NCBI RefSeq assembly: GCF_030646925.1
Contig: NZ_JAUSKL010000076.1
Coordinates: forward strand, 1 to 64,000
DNA from: Candidatus Binatus sp.
GTDB lineage: Bacteria; Desulfobacterota; Binatia; Binatales; Binataceae
Direction of reading: 5' to 3'
DNA: 64,000 bases
Shown in pieces: positions 1 through 7,327 of this stretch (position 1 is the stretch's first letter; every line of letters begins with the position of its first letter). The notes under the pieces are model-generated. The model saw only the letters and a program-made list of their open reading frames with translations. It did no database searches and had not been told where the DNA came from. Position numbers and translations under genes: made by a program.

Positions 1-213
1 GCGCTCGCCGTCATCGACAATTTTATCAAGCCGCTCGCGATGCGCCATGGCACCGGACTGCCGACGCTCGCGCTGTTTCTCGGAATTCTCGGCGGACTCG
101 AAGTTTACGGCCCGCTCGGACTGTTCGCGGGGCCCGCAATAATGGCGGTGTTCGCGGCGCTGGTGCGCGTATATCAGAAGTCGTATTCAGGCAGCCGAAG
201 CGAGATGGTGTGA
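1..213 (+). CDS. AI-2E family transporter, C-terminal end (partial)
   Basis: The window opens inside this gene; 70 codons and a TGA stop are visible. The stretch reading DNFIKPLAMRHGTGLP followed by LFLGILGGLEVYGPLGLF and a hydrophobic run is the typical last re-entrant and membrane region of AI-2E/PerM/YdiK family membrane proteins, which export small molecules or exchange ions across the inner membrane. The substrate cannot be told from this fragment. The last 23 codons of the gene and the first bases after the stop are repeated almost exactly at 2454-2528, so this 3' end seems to have served as the integration target of the adjacent islet. The reading frame is intact to the stop. Confidence 0.85.
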   Translation, partial: ALAVIDNFIKPLAMRHGTGLPTLALFLGILGGLEVYGPLGLFAGPAIMAVFAALVRVYQKSYSGSRSEMV

Positions 214-217
214 GCGC
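143..217 (+). repeat. 75-bp direct repeat, left copy (attL-like)
   Basis: This 75-base segment covers the 3' end of the AI-2E transporter gene and four bases past its stop. It recurs in the same orientation at 2454-2528 with a single mismatch (base 189 G versus 2500 C). The left copy is part of the full-length gene, the usual arrangement when an element integrates into a gene's 3' end and restores it. The direct match is seen in the sequence; the attachment-site role is inferred. Confidence 0.85.
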
Positions 218-363
218 CCGCGACTTTCGCAGGCGAAGATATCTCGACGCGGATGGTCGCGCTGTAGAAAGTTCAGGGGCGCCTTTCTCCTGCAATCCAG
301 CCGGCGGTTTAGGAGAAGAGATCTTTTGACTCCGGCAGCCTCCGCTCAAGATTGTATGGACTT

Positions 364-508
364 GGGAGATAGGTAACGGAACGTGCGGGGAGATAGGTAA
401 CACATTTTAGATTATTGATGAGCAGGTAGATCGAGGTCGATGACGGCGACCACCTGCTGGGGTTAGGTGTTACCCATGTCCTCGCACACCCGTTACCCAT
501 CTCTCGCG
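364..508. mobile_element. Miniature element or insertion-sequence remnant with terminal inverted repeats
   Basis: The left end (364-403) carries GAGATAGGTAAC twice, and the right end (467-508) carries the related GTTACCCAT twice on the opposite strand, so the two ends form imperfect inverted repeats of about 40 bp, each with an internal tandem repeat. A hairpin (AGCAGGT at 421-427, ACCTGCT at 452-458) lies between them. Repeated binding motifs at both ends resemble the termini of IS21-like elements. The interior (about 60 bp) cannot encode a transposase, so this is a remnant or MITE-like element. The assignment to IS21 is only a resemblance. Confidence 0.5.
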
Positions 509-668
509 CACATACAAAGATCACAGAGTGGGGCGAGGACGACGCTCCGTGTCATCCCGCGTGAGCGAAGCGAAGGAAATACGCGATCTCCGCCGGGCAA
601 AATACTCTTCTTCGCCGACCTTTCGCTTTCGCCGACGGTCCGCAGTGACTAGATTATTAGCTGGGTCT

Positions 669-1193
669 ATGTCCGCGATCATTTTCGGAGAATTTGGAGA
701 GAGAGATTTAAACGCCCTCAAACTCGAGACGCGACGAAAACGTCATATCCCAAATAGTCTCAGAGAAGAAATGGCTCCTGAGCAGTTGAAGGCGGTCATA
801 GCCCTAGATCGGAGCCTTTGCCCTGGAGCCGAGCTTAGAAGCATTACTGCCAAGTACAATTGCATGGGAATGGCCTTCGCTTCGCGTCGCACGAATATTG
901 ATATTCGCGATATCGACCTGATTTTTCAGGACGACGAATACGCCCGACTCAACAGCGAGGCCGATGCGGAAGTTGGAGACATTGTCGTGTACCATGGTCC
1001 CAACGACAAACGCTCACATGTCGGTGTCATTGTCGAGCTAAAGCAAGGACTGGTTGACCGAGGCGGACGACATAGGCTTTTAAAGGTATTGAGCAAATGG
1101 GGCGGACACGGAGAGTACGCTCACATGCTCGATCAGATTCCGCCGGACTACGGACGGCCGGCAGAGTTCTGGACGGACAGGAGGCTTCTTTGA
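669..1193 (+). CDS. Putative NlpC/P60- or CHAP-like cysteine hydrolase (uncharacterised)
   Basis: This encodes 174 residues. The C-terminal half has YNCMGMAFA (possible nucleophile Cys), GDIVVYHGP, then SHVGVIVE (possible catalytic His), and ends KWGGHGEYAHMLD...YGRPAEFWTDR. A Cys near the start of the domain followed by a GD-hydrophobic strand and an H-V-G-V strand is the layout of papain-fold NlpC/P60 and CHAP hydrolases, and small proteins with the SKWGG...FWTDR tail recur in bacterial accessory regions. No signal peptide is seen, so it probably acts in the cytoplasm, unlike cell-wall NlpC/P60 enzymes. ATG 669 is chosen because the open frame upstream of it runs through a truncated family B intergenic repeat. 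It overlaps the next gene by 4 bases. Catalytic activity is inferred only. Confidence 0.55.
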   Translation: MSAIIFGEFGERDLNALKLETRRKRHIPNSLREEMAPEQLKAVIALDRSLCPGAELRSITAKYNCMGMAFASRRTNIDIRDIDLIFQDDEYARLNSEADAEVGDIVVYHGPNDKRSHVGVIVELKQGLVDRGGRHRLLKVLSKWGGHGEYAHMLDQIPPDYGRPAEFWTDRRLL

Positions 1194-1762
1194 ATTTCTG
1201 GCAATGTATCCACGAAATCGAGAGTCCGAGGTTCTCGGCCCGCCTCAATTTAGCAAGCGACGCGAGGACGTTCTTCAGCATCGCTGAACGGCAGGAAGCA
1301 GTTCAAGAATGTTGGCGGGAGATGTCCGATGAGAGTCGGTACACGACAGTGCTAAGTCGCCTGCTGGACCTGTCACAGCAGAAAACCGACCTTAGATACG
1401 AGAATCCGAGCGACGTAGCCGTCGCTATCTACTTGTGGCTTTTGGCAGCGAAGAAAAAAGCTCTGGCGAGAGTTGGAGCACAGACGGTGTGGGAACTTCC
1501 ACGTTATTGGTGGGCGAAAGGGATGGCTCGCCAGATTTTATTCGGAGGAGAGAGCCAAGCTGGCTCTACAGCAGGGCAAGTGACGACTGGGGACGCCTAC
1601 GTCAGTGCCCGGAATGATGCCCCGGAGAGGCTGTTTCCTTTGACCTCAATTTTGGGTGGTCCGTTGTTCACAGAGCAGCCGGGATCATTGCACTCAGACG
1701 CGAGGGCGGATTCCTCCGGTACACAGCTTTTCTCTACGCACTCCGACTCGGTCACAATATGA
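1190..1762 (+). CDS. Uncharacterised accessory protein, second gene of islet 1
   Basis: The start is set at TTG 1190, which overlaps the TGA of the upstream gene and follows AGGAGG (1179-1184) at good spacing. The product is 190 residues. The first 115 look protein-like (NFWQCIHEIESPRFSARLN, a Trp/Leu-rich helix around LWLLAAKKKALARVG, then WELPRYWWAKGMARQIL). The last 70 or so are Gly/Ser/Thr-rich and may be disordered. It ends in an ATGA overlap with the third gene. I do not recognise a family. Coupled translation on both sides supports it being a real gene and functionally tied to its neighbours. Confidence 0.5.
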   Translation: MNFWQCIHEIESPRFSARLNLASDARTFFSIAERQEAVQECWREMSDESRYTTVLSRLLDLSQQKTDLRYENPSDVAVAIYLWLLAAKKKALARVGAQTVWELPRYWWAKGMARQILFGGESQAGSTAGQVTTGDAYVSARNDAPERLFPLTSILGGPLFTEQPGSLHSDARADSSGTQLFSTHSDSVTI

Positions 1763-2202
1763 TTCGTCACGTCTGGAGCGTGCTTTGCGCGCGTAGCATT
1801 ATCGACAACGAGTCGAACAACATAAGTCTGCTCGAAGTTCTAGAGCAACTTGCTGTCACCGCTCCTCCGGGCCAAGCTGCCCTTTCGCAGACCGACAAAA
1901 TTTCTGTCCCTTTGAACTCAGAACTCGTAACGCTTTGGACTCGGTCGGGCGACGTGCCTGAACAGAGTAGGGCGCGTATACGCATCGTCAATGCCGGTGG
2001 TGATGAACTGCATGTCTCGGAAATCGCGGTGGATCTCACAAAGCATGCACGGCTGCGGAGCCGCGCGCGGCTCAATGGTCTCGCCATCCGCGGTCCCGGC
2101 GTGCACGAGTTCCGCGTTTCACTCGAAGAGCAGGGTCGTTGGGAAGAAGTGGCAAGGATCCCTCTTCAAATCATTTTCGGACCGCCTCCCACGAGCCCTT
2201 AG
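1759..2202 (+). CDS. DUF6941 family protein
   Basis: This encodes 147 residues beginning MIRHVWSVLCARSIID, followed by NNISLLEVLEQL. That opening (VWSVLC, SIID, NNISLLEV) is the signature of the DUF6941 family of about 140-residue proteins with no known function. The rest is predicted beta-rich, with RARIRIVNAGGDELH and a closing strand near IPLQIIFGPP. There is no signal peptide or membrane segment. ATG 1759 overlaps the previous stop by 4 bases, so the three islet genes form one transcription and translation unit. Family assignment is from recognition of the N-terminal motif; function is unknown. Confidence 0.65.
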   Translation: MIRHVWSVLCARSIIDNESNNISLLEVLEQLAVTAPPGQAALSQTDKISVPLNSELVTLWTRSGDVPEQSRARIRIVNAGGDELHVSEIAVDLTKHARLRSRARLNGLAIRGPGVHEFRVSLEEQGRWEEVARIPLQIIFGPPPTSP

Positions 2203-2600
2203 TTATCATTTCCGCATCGCTGCCGCCTGTATGCGCGCCGTTGGACTCTGATCAAGTCGCCAGCCGGAAAGGGTCCGATGATGGGTTTATCATCGGGGCT
2301 GCGCCGAATAGAGCAAAGGTCGCGCGCAGCATTTTCCCAGATCATTTTTTCTACGAGCGCGCATCCGATCGCGACGGGAAGTTCCCTTCGACCGAACCTT
2401 CAGGGTAACTCCACCTGCGTGAGGTTTTCTGCGCTGTAACGTAATTCGCTTATTGGCGGTGTTCGCGGCGCTGGTGCGCGTATATCAGAAGTCGTATTCA
2501 GCCAGCCGAAGCGAGATGGTGTGAGCGCAGCGTAAGAATCGCCGCTCTCTTTTTCCAGTCTTTCTTTTCCGTCAGCCCGAGCGAAGGCGACCAGAGGGCC
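2203..2600. other. Gene-free end of islet 1 and right junction
   Basis: There is no supportable gene here. The segment holds the distal end of the islet, a possible decayed fragment of repeat family C (CGGGAAG near 2375 and ACCTGCGTGAGGTTT at 2413-2427), the right 75-bp direct repeat (2454-2528), and about 70 bp up to the stop of the next minus-strand gene. Confidence 0.6.
2454..2528 (+). repeat. 75-bp direct repeat, right copy (attR-like)
   Basis: This is the second copy of the AI-2E transporter 3' end, 2311 bp downstream of the first, with 74 of 75 bases identical. Here it is not attached to a coding frame: the bases before 2454 do not continue the transporter gene. It marks the right boundary of the islet. 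Confidence 0.85.
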
Positions 2601-2984
2601 TTAGCCGCGGGCGTAGGGATCGTCCAGCACGAAGCGCCAGGCGCCGTCGGGCTGACGACGCACAACCTCCAACGCGTGATGCTTGATTGAGACGGGCGAG
2701 CCATCCGTGGACTTTCCGAGCATGCTCCAATCGTTGTAGAGCACCGCGAGGTCATCGCCGGCTGGAACGACTCGCACTACGTTCATCGTGACTTTCGATT
2801 CCGACAATGCGGCAAACAGTCCTTGCAGCGTCTCGCGGATAGCCGCGGTTCCTTGAACGGCTATGCCGTCTTCGTTCACGAGACTTGCTTGCGGTTCGTA
2901 GAGCGCGATCAGTTGGTCGAGGTCGCGAGTATTGGCGTAGGCGCCGAAGAGCTCATCGCACTGTTCGGGAGTTTGCGCTGGCAT
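2601..2984 (-). CDS. SnoaL-like / DUF4440 (NTF2-fold) protein
   Basis: This encodes 127 residues. Motifs typical of the SgcJ/EcaC branch of NTF2-like proteins are visible: an N-terminal helix (FGAYANTRDLDQLIALYEP), the strand with ASLVNEDG, GTAAIRETLQGLFA, and a closing beta-sheet with W-R-FVLDDPYARG. Members of this fold are small cytosolic enzymes (isomerases, hydrolases) or ligand-binding proteins; the substrate is unknown. ATG 2984 follows GGAGG with 8-base spacing; a longer upstream frame lacks a ribosome site. The gene is monocistronic, just outside the islet. Confidence 0.75.
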   Translation of the reverse strand: MPAQTPEQCDELFGAYANTRDLDQLIALYEPQASLVNEDGIAVQGTAAIRETLQGLFAALSESKVTMNVVRVVPAGDDLAVLYNDWSMLGKSTDGSPVSIKHHALEVVRRQPDGAWRFVLDDPYARG

Positions 2985-3071
2985 AAGTTTAGGCCTCCAG
3001 GTTCTTTGGCACTCATCCATTCCGGGTGCGCACGTTGCGAAACGGCGTGGAACTCTTGACTAAGCTCAGGG

Positions 3072-4034
3072 CTAGTGAACCGGTCCCGTTGCACCTTTTG
3101 CCTGCTTGGTTACGGTGAAGGGAAACTTGAGGTTGCCACTCGAATTCCACAAGCCCCAGTGCGCTCCCCACGAGTCTTGCACGCTGAGCCAGGGCTGATC
3201 GAGTGCTATAAACACAAAAGTGGAGCCGAGCTTATTCGCGTTCGCGAAGATCGCCTTAGTAAAGGTGGCCTCATTGGCGACGCTCGGGACCGACGAGCCA
3301 TTGGTGGCGCCCGCACTGGGCCATCCGGTCTCACCGATTATAACCTGCTTGCCGTTGAACAGCTTGTTGAACATGGCATAAGCGCCGATCAGGTTTGCTA
3401 TCGCGCCACCGATCGGCACCTTCCCATAAAAGGGGTAGATGTTGATCATCATCGAGTCAACGTGGGGCTTCAGTTGAGCGCCGTAGGACACGGCGGCCTG
3501 ATAGCCGAGCGAGGTAGTGACCTGCACGTTGCCCTTGTTTTTAAGCCTGGTGCGGACATACTGCAAATCGGCGATTAGCTGGGCTACGGAAATCGGCTTC
3601 GAATTGACATCCGTGTCGAGGCATTCGTTACCGACCACAACGGCAATTACGGTCTGCGGGTAGTTGTTGGCAAGGCTAATCGCCGTATCGAGATAGGTAG
3701 TGTCGGCGGAGCTGTTGTAGTCGCTGTTCTCGAAGATGCCCTGGTAGATTTTGAGCTTCGGGAAATGGGTCTTGGCCAGAGGAACCACCTGGTCGAGGCG
3801 CGAATCCGCATCGTCGCCATAGGTCTTAATATAGGTGAACTTCTCGGAAATGATCCCCAGGTCCGAGAGGAACTGGCTATCAGTGATAGGAGTGCCCGGG
3901 TGCTGGCCGCTCTCATGAAACGGTCCGTAGTTGATTCCGAGGTACGGTCCCGCGAATGCGGAGCCCGAGGTCAAGAGGAGCATTAAGCCGGCTAACAGGC
4001 CAGGGACCGAGCGCATCTTTACAGTAATCCTCAA
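3072..4034 (-). CDS. Secreted glycoside hydrolase family 17 (beta-1,3-glucanase-like)
   Basis: This encodes 320 residues with a signal peptide of about 28 residues (VPGLLAGLMLLLTSGSAFAG). The mature domain begins LGINYGPFHESG. VVVGNECL carries the probable acid/base Glu and VIIGETGWPSAG the nucleophile Glu; both are hallmarks of GH17 (TIM-barrel endo-beta-1,3-glucanases and glucanosyltransferases of plants, fungi and some bacteria). It probably cleaves or transglycosylates beta-1,3-glucans outside the cytoplasm. TTG 4034 is preferred over ATG 4016 because AAGGAG lies 8 bases before it. The length is normal for a single-domain GH17, with no carbohydrate-binding module. Confidence 0.85.
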   Translation of the reverse strand: MRITVKMRSVPGLLAGLMLLLTSGSAFAGPYLGINYGPFHESGQHPGTPITDSQFLSDLGIISEKFTYIKTYGDDADSRLDQVVPLAKTHFPKLKIYQGIFENSDYNSSADTTYLDTAISLANNYPQTVIAVVVGNECLDTDVNSKPISVAQLIADLQYVRTRLKNKGNVQVTTSLGYQAAVSYGAQLKPHVDSMMINIYPFYGKVPIGGAIANLIGAYAMFNKLFNGKQVIIGETGWPSAGATNGSSVPSVANEATFTKAIFANANKLGSTFVFIALDQPWLSVQDSWGAHWGLWNSSGNLKFPFTVTKQAKGATGPVH

Positions 4035-4192
4035 TTGAGCGTCTCCTTCCGCGGCAGGTTCTTACTTCTCGCCGACAATTACTCATTGAATATTCAATAT
4101 TCCCTGTGTGTGAAGAAAATTTGCTCAGAAGGACTAAGTAAGTAGTCTCCAGAAAATCGCCTTCCGATTCGCCTGGATCAATCGGAAGCTAT

Positions 4193-5449
4193 CTACGAAG
4201 CAGCGGCGGCGGCCGCTTCGATTTCGCGACGACGACGGCCGGGACCGGTTTCAGGCAGCAGGTACATCGCGCCGATCGGCAGGAACTGCAACACCAGAAA
4301 TCCCAGCATCACGGCTCGCAGTCCGATTGCCGCGGCGATCGCGCCGCCGAGGAATGGCGCGACGAACGCGCCCGCGTAGCCGACCGACCATACGAAGGCG
4401 AGACCGGTGCCCATGCGGGCGGGCGTCATGCCCGGCAGTTCCATCAGCATCGTGACGATCGCGGCGAGCGATCCCGCGGCGCCGATTCCGACCAGCACCA
4501 GCGACAGGCGAATCATGATCGGTTCCTTGATCAGGATTGCGCCGGCGCATCCGACCAGTGTGAAAATCGCAACCGGCCATAAGAATGGTTTGCGCAGTCC
4601 CGTCATGCCGGTGCCGAGACCGCCGCCGACCGAGGCGAAGATTCCGGTGAGCGGCAGCACCGCCGTCATCGAAGAGGCATCGGAGAGGTTCATGCCGCGG
4701 ACGACGTGAAAATACTGAGGGAGAAACGCGGTATATAGCTGGAAGACCCACATGCCGCCGAAGAGGCCAATCGCGATCAGGCGCACGTCGCGCATCCGGA
4801 TCACTTCGCCGAGATTTGAGCGGCTCTCTTCCTGGCCCGGCGCCGGATCGACGGCCGCGATCGCGTGACGCTCGCGCCCGAGTATCGTCCACGCCAGTGC
4901 GACGACGGCAACCGCGATTCCGTATCTGAGCACGACCCGTTGCCACGATGATCCGAGCGCCAGGTAGAGCGGCGCAGTGATCGAGAACACCGCGGTCATG
5001 CCGATATACGAGCAGAGCGCGTTGATCATGTTGATGTAGGGCCACTCACCCTCGCCGAACCATTGCATCGTGAGCGTGCCGGGGGGAGCAATCATCACGC
5101 CGAAACCGACGCCCTCGATCACGCGGCACGCGAGCAACGGGCCGAACGAAGTGCAGAAGCCGCTGAGGATCTGCCCGATCGCGAGCAGCCAGATGCCGAC
5201 GAGAAACGCGCGCAGTGCGCCGAGGCGTTCGGAAATCAGCGCGCCCAGCAGCGAGAAGATCGAGATGCATAGCGCGATGATCGAGATGATCAGCCCGGCG
5301 GTGCCTAGCGAGATGTGAAGATCCTGGATGATCGGCTCGAGAATCGGCGCGGGCGCGAGCCAGGTAACGACCTGGCCGAGGAGGGCTAGAAAAATGAGGA
5401 CCTCGATCACCCATCGGTACGGCGACAACGTGCTTCGATCCATCGGCAT
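4193..5449 (-). CDS. MFS transporter
   Basis: This encodes 418 residues with about 12 hydrophobic segments. The cytoplasmic loop between segments 2 and 3 (ISERLGALRAFLVG) fits the MFS A-motif position, and ARMGTGLAF occurs in the second half. The general look is that of CynX/NimT-like or drug:H+ MFS carriers of the inner membrane. The substrate cannot be deduced. ATG 5449 is well supported by AAGGAG six bases upstream. The C-terminus is Arg-rich, then poly-Ala. It stands alone, but a second, unrelated MFS gene on the same strand lies just upstream (5784-7076). Confidence 0.85.
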   Translation of the reverse strand: MPMDRSTLSPYRWVIEVLIFLALLGQVVTWLAPAPILEPIIQDLHISLGTAGLIISIIALCISIFSLLGALISERLGALRAFLVGIWLLAIGQILSGFCTSFGPLLACRVIEGVGFGVMIAPPGTLTMQWFGEGEWPYINMINALCSYIGMTAVFSITAPLYLALGSSWQRVVLRYGIAVAVVALAWTILGRERHAIAAVDPAPGQEESRSNLGEVIRMRDVRLIAIGLFGGMWVFQLYTAFLPQYFHVVRGMNLSDASSMTAVLPLTGIFASVGGGLGTGMTGLRKPFLWPVAIFTLVGCAGAILIKEPIMIRLSLVLVGIGAAGSLAAIVTMLMELPGMTPARMGTGLAFVWSVGYAGAFVAPFLGGAIAAAIGLRAVMLGFLVLQFLPIGAMYLLPETGPGRRRREIEAAAAAAS

Positions 5450-5532
5450 CTGCGGCTCCTTATGGCGATCCCGATATAATCAGCGGCGCGGGGAAATTGC
5501 TACAGGAGAATGCGGATCGTGCGATGGCATTG

Positions 5533-5563
5533 CGCACGCGCGCGCGGAGTGCGCGCGCGTGCG
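5533..5563. repeat. Perfect 13-bp hairpin of alternating purine-pyrimidine
   Basis: CGCACGCGCGCGC (5533-5545), a 5-base loop GGAGT, then the exact complement (5551-5563). The arms alternate purine and pyrimidine throughout, so they could form a very stable hairpin or left-handed DNA. Confidence 0.8.
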
Positions 5564-5565
5564 AA

Positions 5566-5633
5566 TCACCCTCACCAGCCTCGTCGCGTTCCGCAACTTC
5601 GGCTCCCTCTCCCGTAACATAACGGGCGAGGGA
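5566..5633. repeat. Dispersed intergenic repeat, family A, copy 1
   Basis: The consensus seen in three places starts CACCCTCACC and ends in the stem-loop CCTCTCCCG-N-CGGGCGAGG. The other copies are at 7174-7240 and 60463-60531. All three are intergenic, and the hairpin end is the best conserved part. Confidence 0.75.
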
Positions 5634-5678
5634 AAGAGCGGCAGCCTCCGCGCAGGATGACGGAGGTGGCGCAGATGT

Positions 5679-5754
5679 TCCGTGTCGTCCCGAGTGAGCC
5701 TTGCGACGAGGGAACCCGGATCCGGGATTTCTCACTGCGTTCGAAATGACACGG
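5679..5754. repeat. Dispersed palindromic repeat, family B, copy 1
   Basis: This 76-bp near-palindrome has the outer ends CCGTGTCGTCCCGA and TCGAAATGACACGG (inverted copies) and the centre CCCGGATCCGGG (5715-5726). Copies are at 51811-51884 and 52401-52486, with a truncated half inside islet 1 (about 545-579). It resembles REP/BIME-type intergenic palindromes. Confidence 0.8.
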
Positions 5755-5783
5755 GGGGTGAGGCGCCTGCGCTGACACTCAGA

Positions 5784-7076
5784 TCAGAGACGTTGCTCGC
5801 CGCTGGCCCATCGCAGGTAGAAGAACATCCCCGCGCAGTACACGGCGGCGATCAGATAGAAGACAGCGCTGAAGGATTTGGTGGCCTGCACGATCAGGCC
5901 GGTCGCGGCGACGCCGATGATTCCCGGGATGGTCGCGACGGTGTTCGAGATCCCCATCAGGATGCCGGCATAGGTCGGCGCGACGTCGAGGTGATTGACG
6001 CCGAACGCGGCGGAGCTGATACCGTTGGCGGAGGCGGCCACGGTGAGCAATGCGACGGCGGTGGCGGGTGACCACGCGAATGGCACGAGGCATAGCGGGA
6101 TCGCGCCGATCGCGAAGGCGGCGGCCTGCATCGACTTGCGCACACTGCCGACTTCGACGCCGCGAGCAATCAGCAGATCGGAGAGCCAGCCGGCGGCGCT
6201 GACCGTGAAGAAGGTCGCGATCCATGGAATGATCGAATAGACGCCGACGCGCGCCAGCGGTACGTGAAAGGTGTGATTCAGATAAGTCGGCATCCAGAGC
6301 AGCAGGATGTTGTAGCCGAAGTTGCTGCAGAAGTGCGCGACGACGATCGCCCACACGGCTTTCTCGCGCGCGATTGCGGCCCACGGCACGTTGATCGCGA
6401 GCGGCTCGGCGGTGCGCGACGAGGTGATCAGCTCGAGTTCATCGGGGGAGATGCGCTTCGAGTTCTCCGGGCGATCCGACGCGAATATCATCCAGAACGC
6501 GACCCACACGCCGCCGAGTGCGCCCGAGATGTAGAACAGCGCGGGCCATCCGAGCCATCCGATGATGAGCGGACTCGCGCTCAGCGCGAGCACGGTGCCG
6601 ACGTACATCCCGCTGTAGTTGAATGAGAGGGCGCGGGCGCGCTCGGCTGGCAGCGTCCAGCGCGAAGTCAGGCTGTGAATCGAGGGGAAATTGACGCCTT
6701 CGCCGAGACCGAGGAGCACTCGCGCCGCGAGCAGAGCTGGAAACGTCGCGGCGGCGGCGATTGGGGTGACAAACGTCGCAAGCGACCAGATCGCGACGCC
6801 GGCGGCGAGCACGCGATGCCCGCCGAATCGATCCGCCATCCATCCGCCGAGCAGTTGCGTCCATATGTAGCCCCAGAACACGGCGGAGAGCACGAGTCCT
6901 TTGGCGGCGGAATCGTAACCGAACTCGCGCGCGAGCGGGATTATCGCAACCGAGATGCTGATGCGATCGATGTAACAGAGCGCCGTGCCGAGAAAAAATA
7001 ATCCGACGACGGTATAGCGCTGCGGCCATCCGATGCTGCGAACCGCGGCGACGCGCGCGATTGAAGGCTGAGCCAT
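5784..7076 (-). CDS. MFS transporter, anion:cation symporter (ACS/SLC17) type
   Basis: This encodes 430 residues with 12 predicted membrane segments. The first half has GLFFLGTALCYIDRISISVAI, GGWMADRFGGHRVLA (MFS A-motif) and LLGLGEGVNFPSIHSLTSRW, which are characteristic of the ACS family (hexuronate, glucarate, phthalate and organic phosphate symporters). It probably imports an organic anion together with H+ or Na+ across the inner membrane. No catabolic genes for a sugar acid or aromatic acid lie beside it, so the substrate stays open. The start ATG 7076 has only a weak ribosome site. Confidence 0.85.
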   Translation of the reverse strand: MAQPSIARVAAVRSIGWPQRYTVVGLFFLGTALCYIDRISISVAIIPLAREFGYDSAAKGLVLSAVFWGYIWTQLLGGWMADRFGGHRVLAAGVAIWSLATFVTPIAAAATFPALLAARVLLGLGEGVNFPSIHSLTSRWTLPAERARALSFNYSGMYVGTVLALSASPLIIGWLGWPALFYISGALGGVWVAFWMIFASDRPENSKRISPDELELITSSRTAEPLAINVPWAAIAREKAVWAIVVAHFCSNFGYNILLLWMPTYLNHTFHVPLARVGVYSIIPWIATFFTVSAAGWLSDLLIARGVEVGSVRKSMQAAAFAIGAIPLCLVPFAWSPATAVALLTVAASANGISSAAFGVNHLDVAPTYAGILMGISNTVATIPGIIGVAATGLIVQATKSFSAVFYLIAAVYCAGMFFYLRWASGEQRL

Positions 7077-7173
7077 GATTGCAGAGAAGCTTTATCTGCG
7101 TTGGGGATCAATCGCCAGCGGTCGCGGAGGCCACTGCGTCGGTTCACCGCGATTTTCTGCTCGCGACGACTGC

Positions 7174-7240
7174 ACCCTCACCCGCCGAATCCTCACTCTG
7201 TTCGGCTTCGGCGACCTCTCCCGCAGCCAAGCGGGCGAGG
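7174..7240. repeat. Dispersed intergenic repeat, family A, copy 2
   Basis: It begins ACCCTCACC and ends with the stem-loop CCTCTCCCGC-AGCCAA-GCGGGCGAGG. It matches the copies at 5566-5633 and 60463-60531 and lies upstream of the ACS-type MFS gene. Confidence 0.75.
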
Positions 7241-7260
7241 TATCAGAAAAGGGGCGAGGG

Positions 7261-7297
7261 AAAGAAAAAAAAGGCACGGAATTTTGTTCCGTGCCTT
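7261..7297 (-). terminator. Rho-independent terminator of the XRE regulator gene
   Basis: A perfect 11-bp stem AAGGCACGGAA / TTCCGTGCCTT (7271-7281 and 7287-7297) with a 5-base loop is followed, reading the minus strand, by a run of T interrupted once (complement of 7261-7270). It sits 31 bp past the stop of the regulator gene. Confidence 0.9.
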
Positions 7298-7327
7298 CGA
7301 CAATCCAGATGCGAAAGTTGCTGACCG

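Larger units (their letters stand above)
218..2453. mobile_element. 2.2 kb genomic islet between 75-bp direct repeats
   Basis: The interval lies between two near-identical 75-bp direct repeats of the transporter 3' end. It holds a miniature inverted-repeat element (364-508), a truncated copy of the dispersed palindromic repeat family B (about 545-579) and three same-strand overlapping genes (669-2202). Its base composition is close to 50% GC where hand-sampled (for example 841-900), against clearly higher GC in the flanking genes. No integrase or transposase is encoded, so the element is either non-autonomous, a decayed remnant, or the product of recombination between the repeats. Confidence 0.7.
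5450..5783. other. Intergenic region packed with palindromes
   Basis: There is no gene in this 334-bp spacer between two minus-strand MFS genes. It contains, in order, a perfect 13-bp inverted repeat of alternating G and C (5533-5563), a family A repeat (5566-5633) and a family B repeat (5679-5754). At least one hairpin could end transcription of the upstream MFS gene, but no T-run follows any of them. Confidence 0.75.

Noticed and set aside
2139-2408. 89-codon plus-strand frame over the end of the DUF6941 gene
   Set aside because: It starts inside the DUF6941 gene in another frame, has no ribosome site and ends in non-coding sequence.
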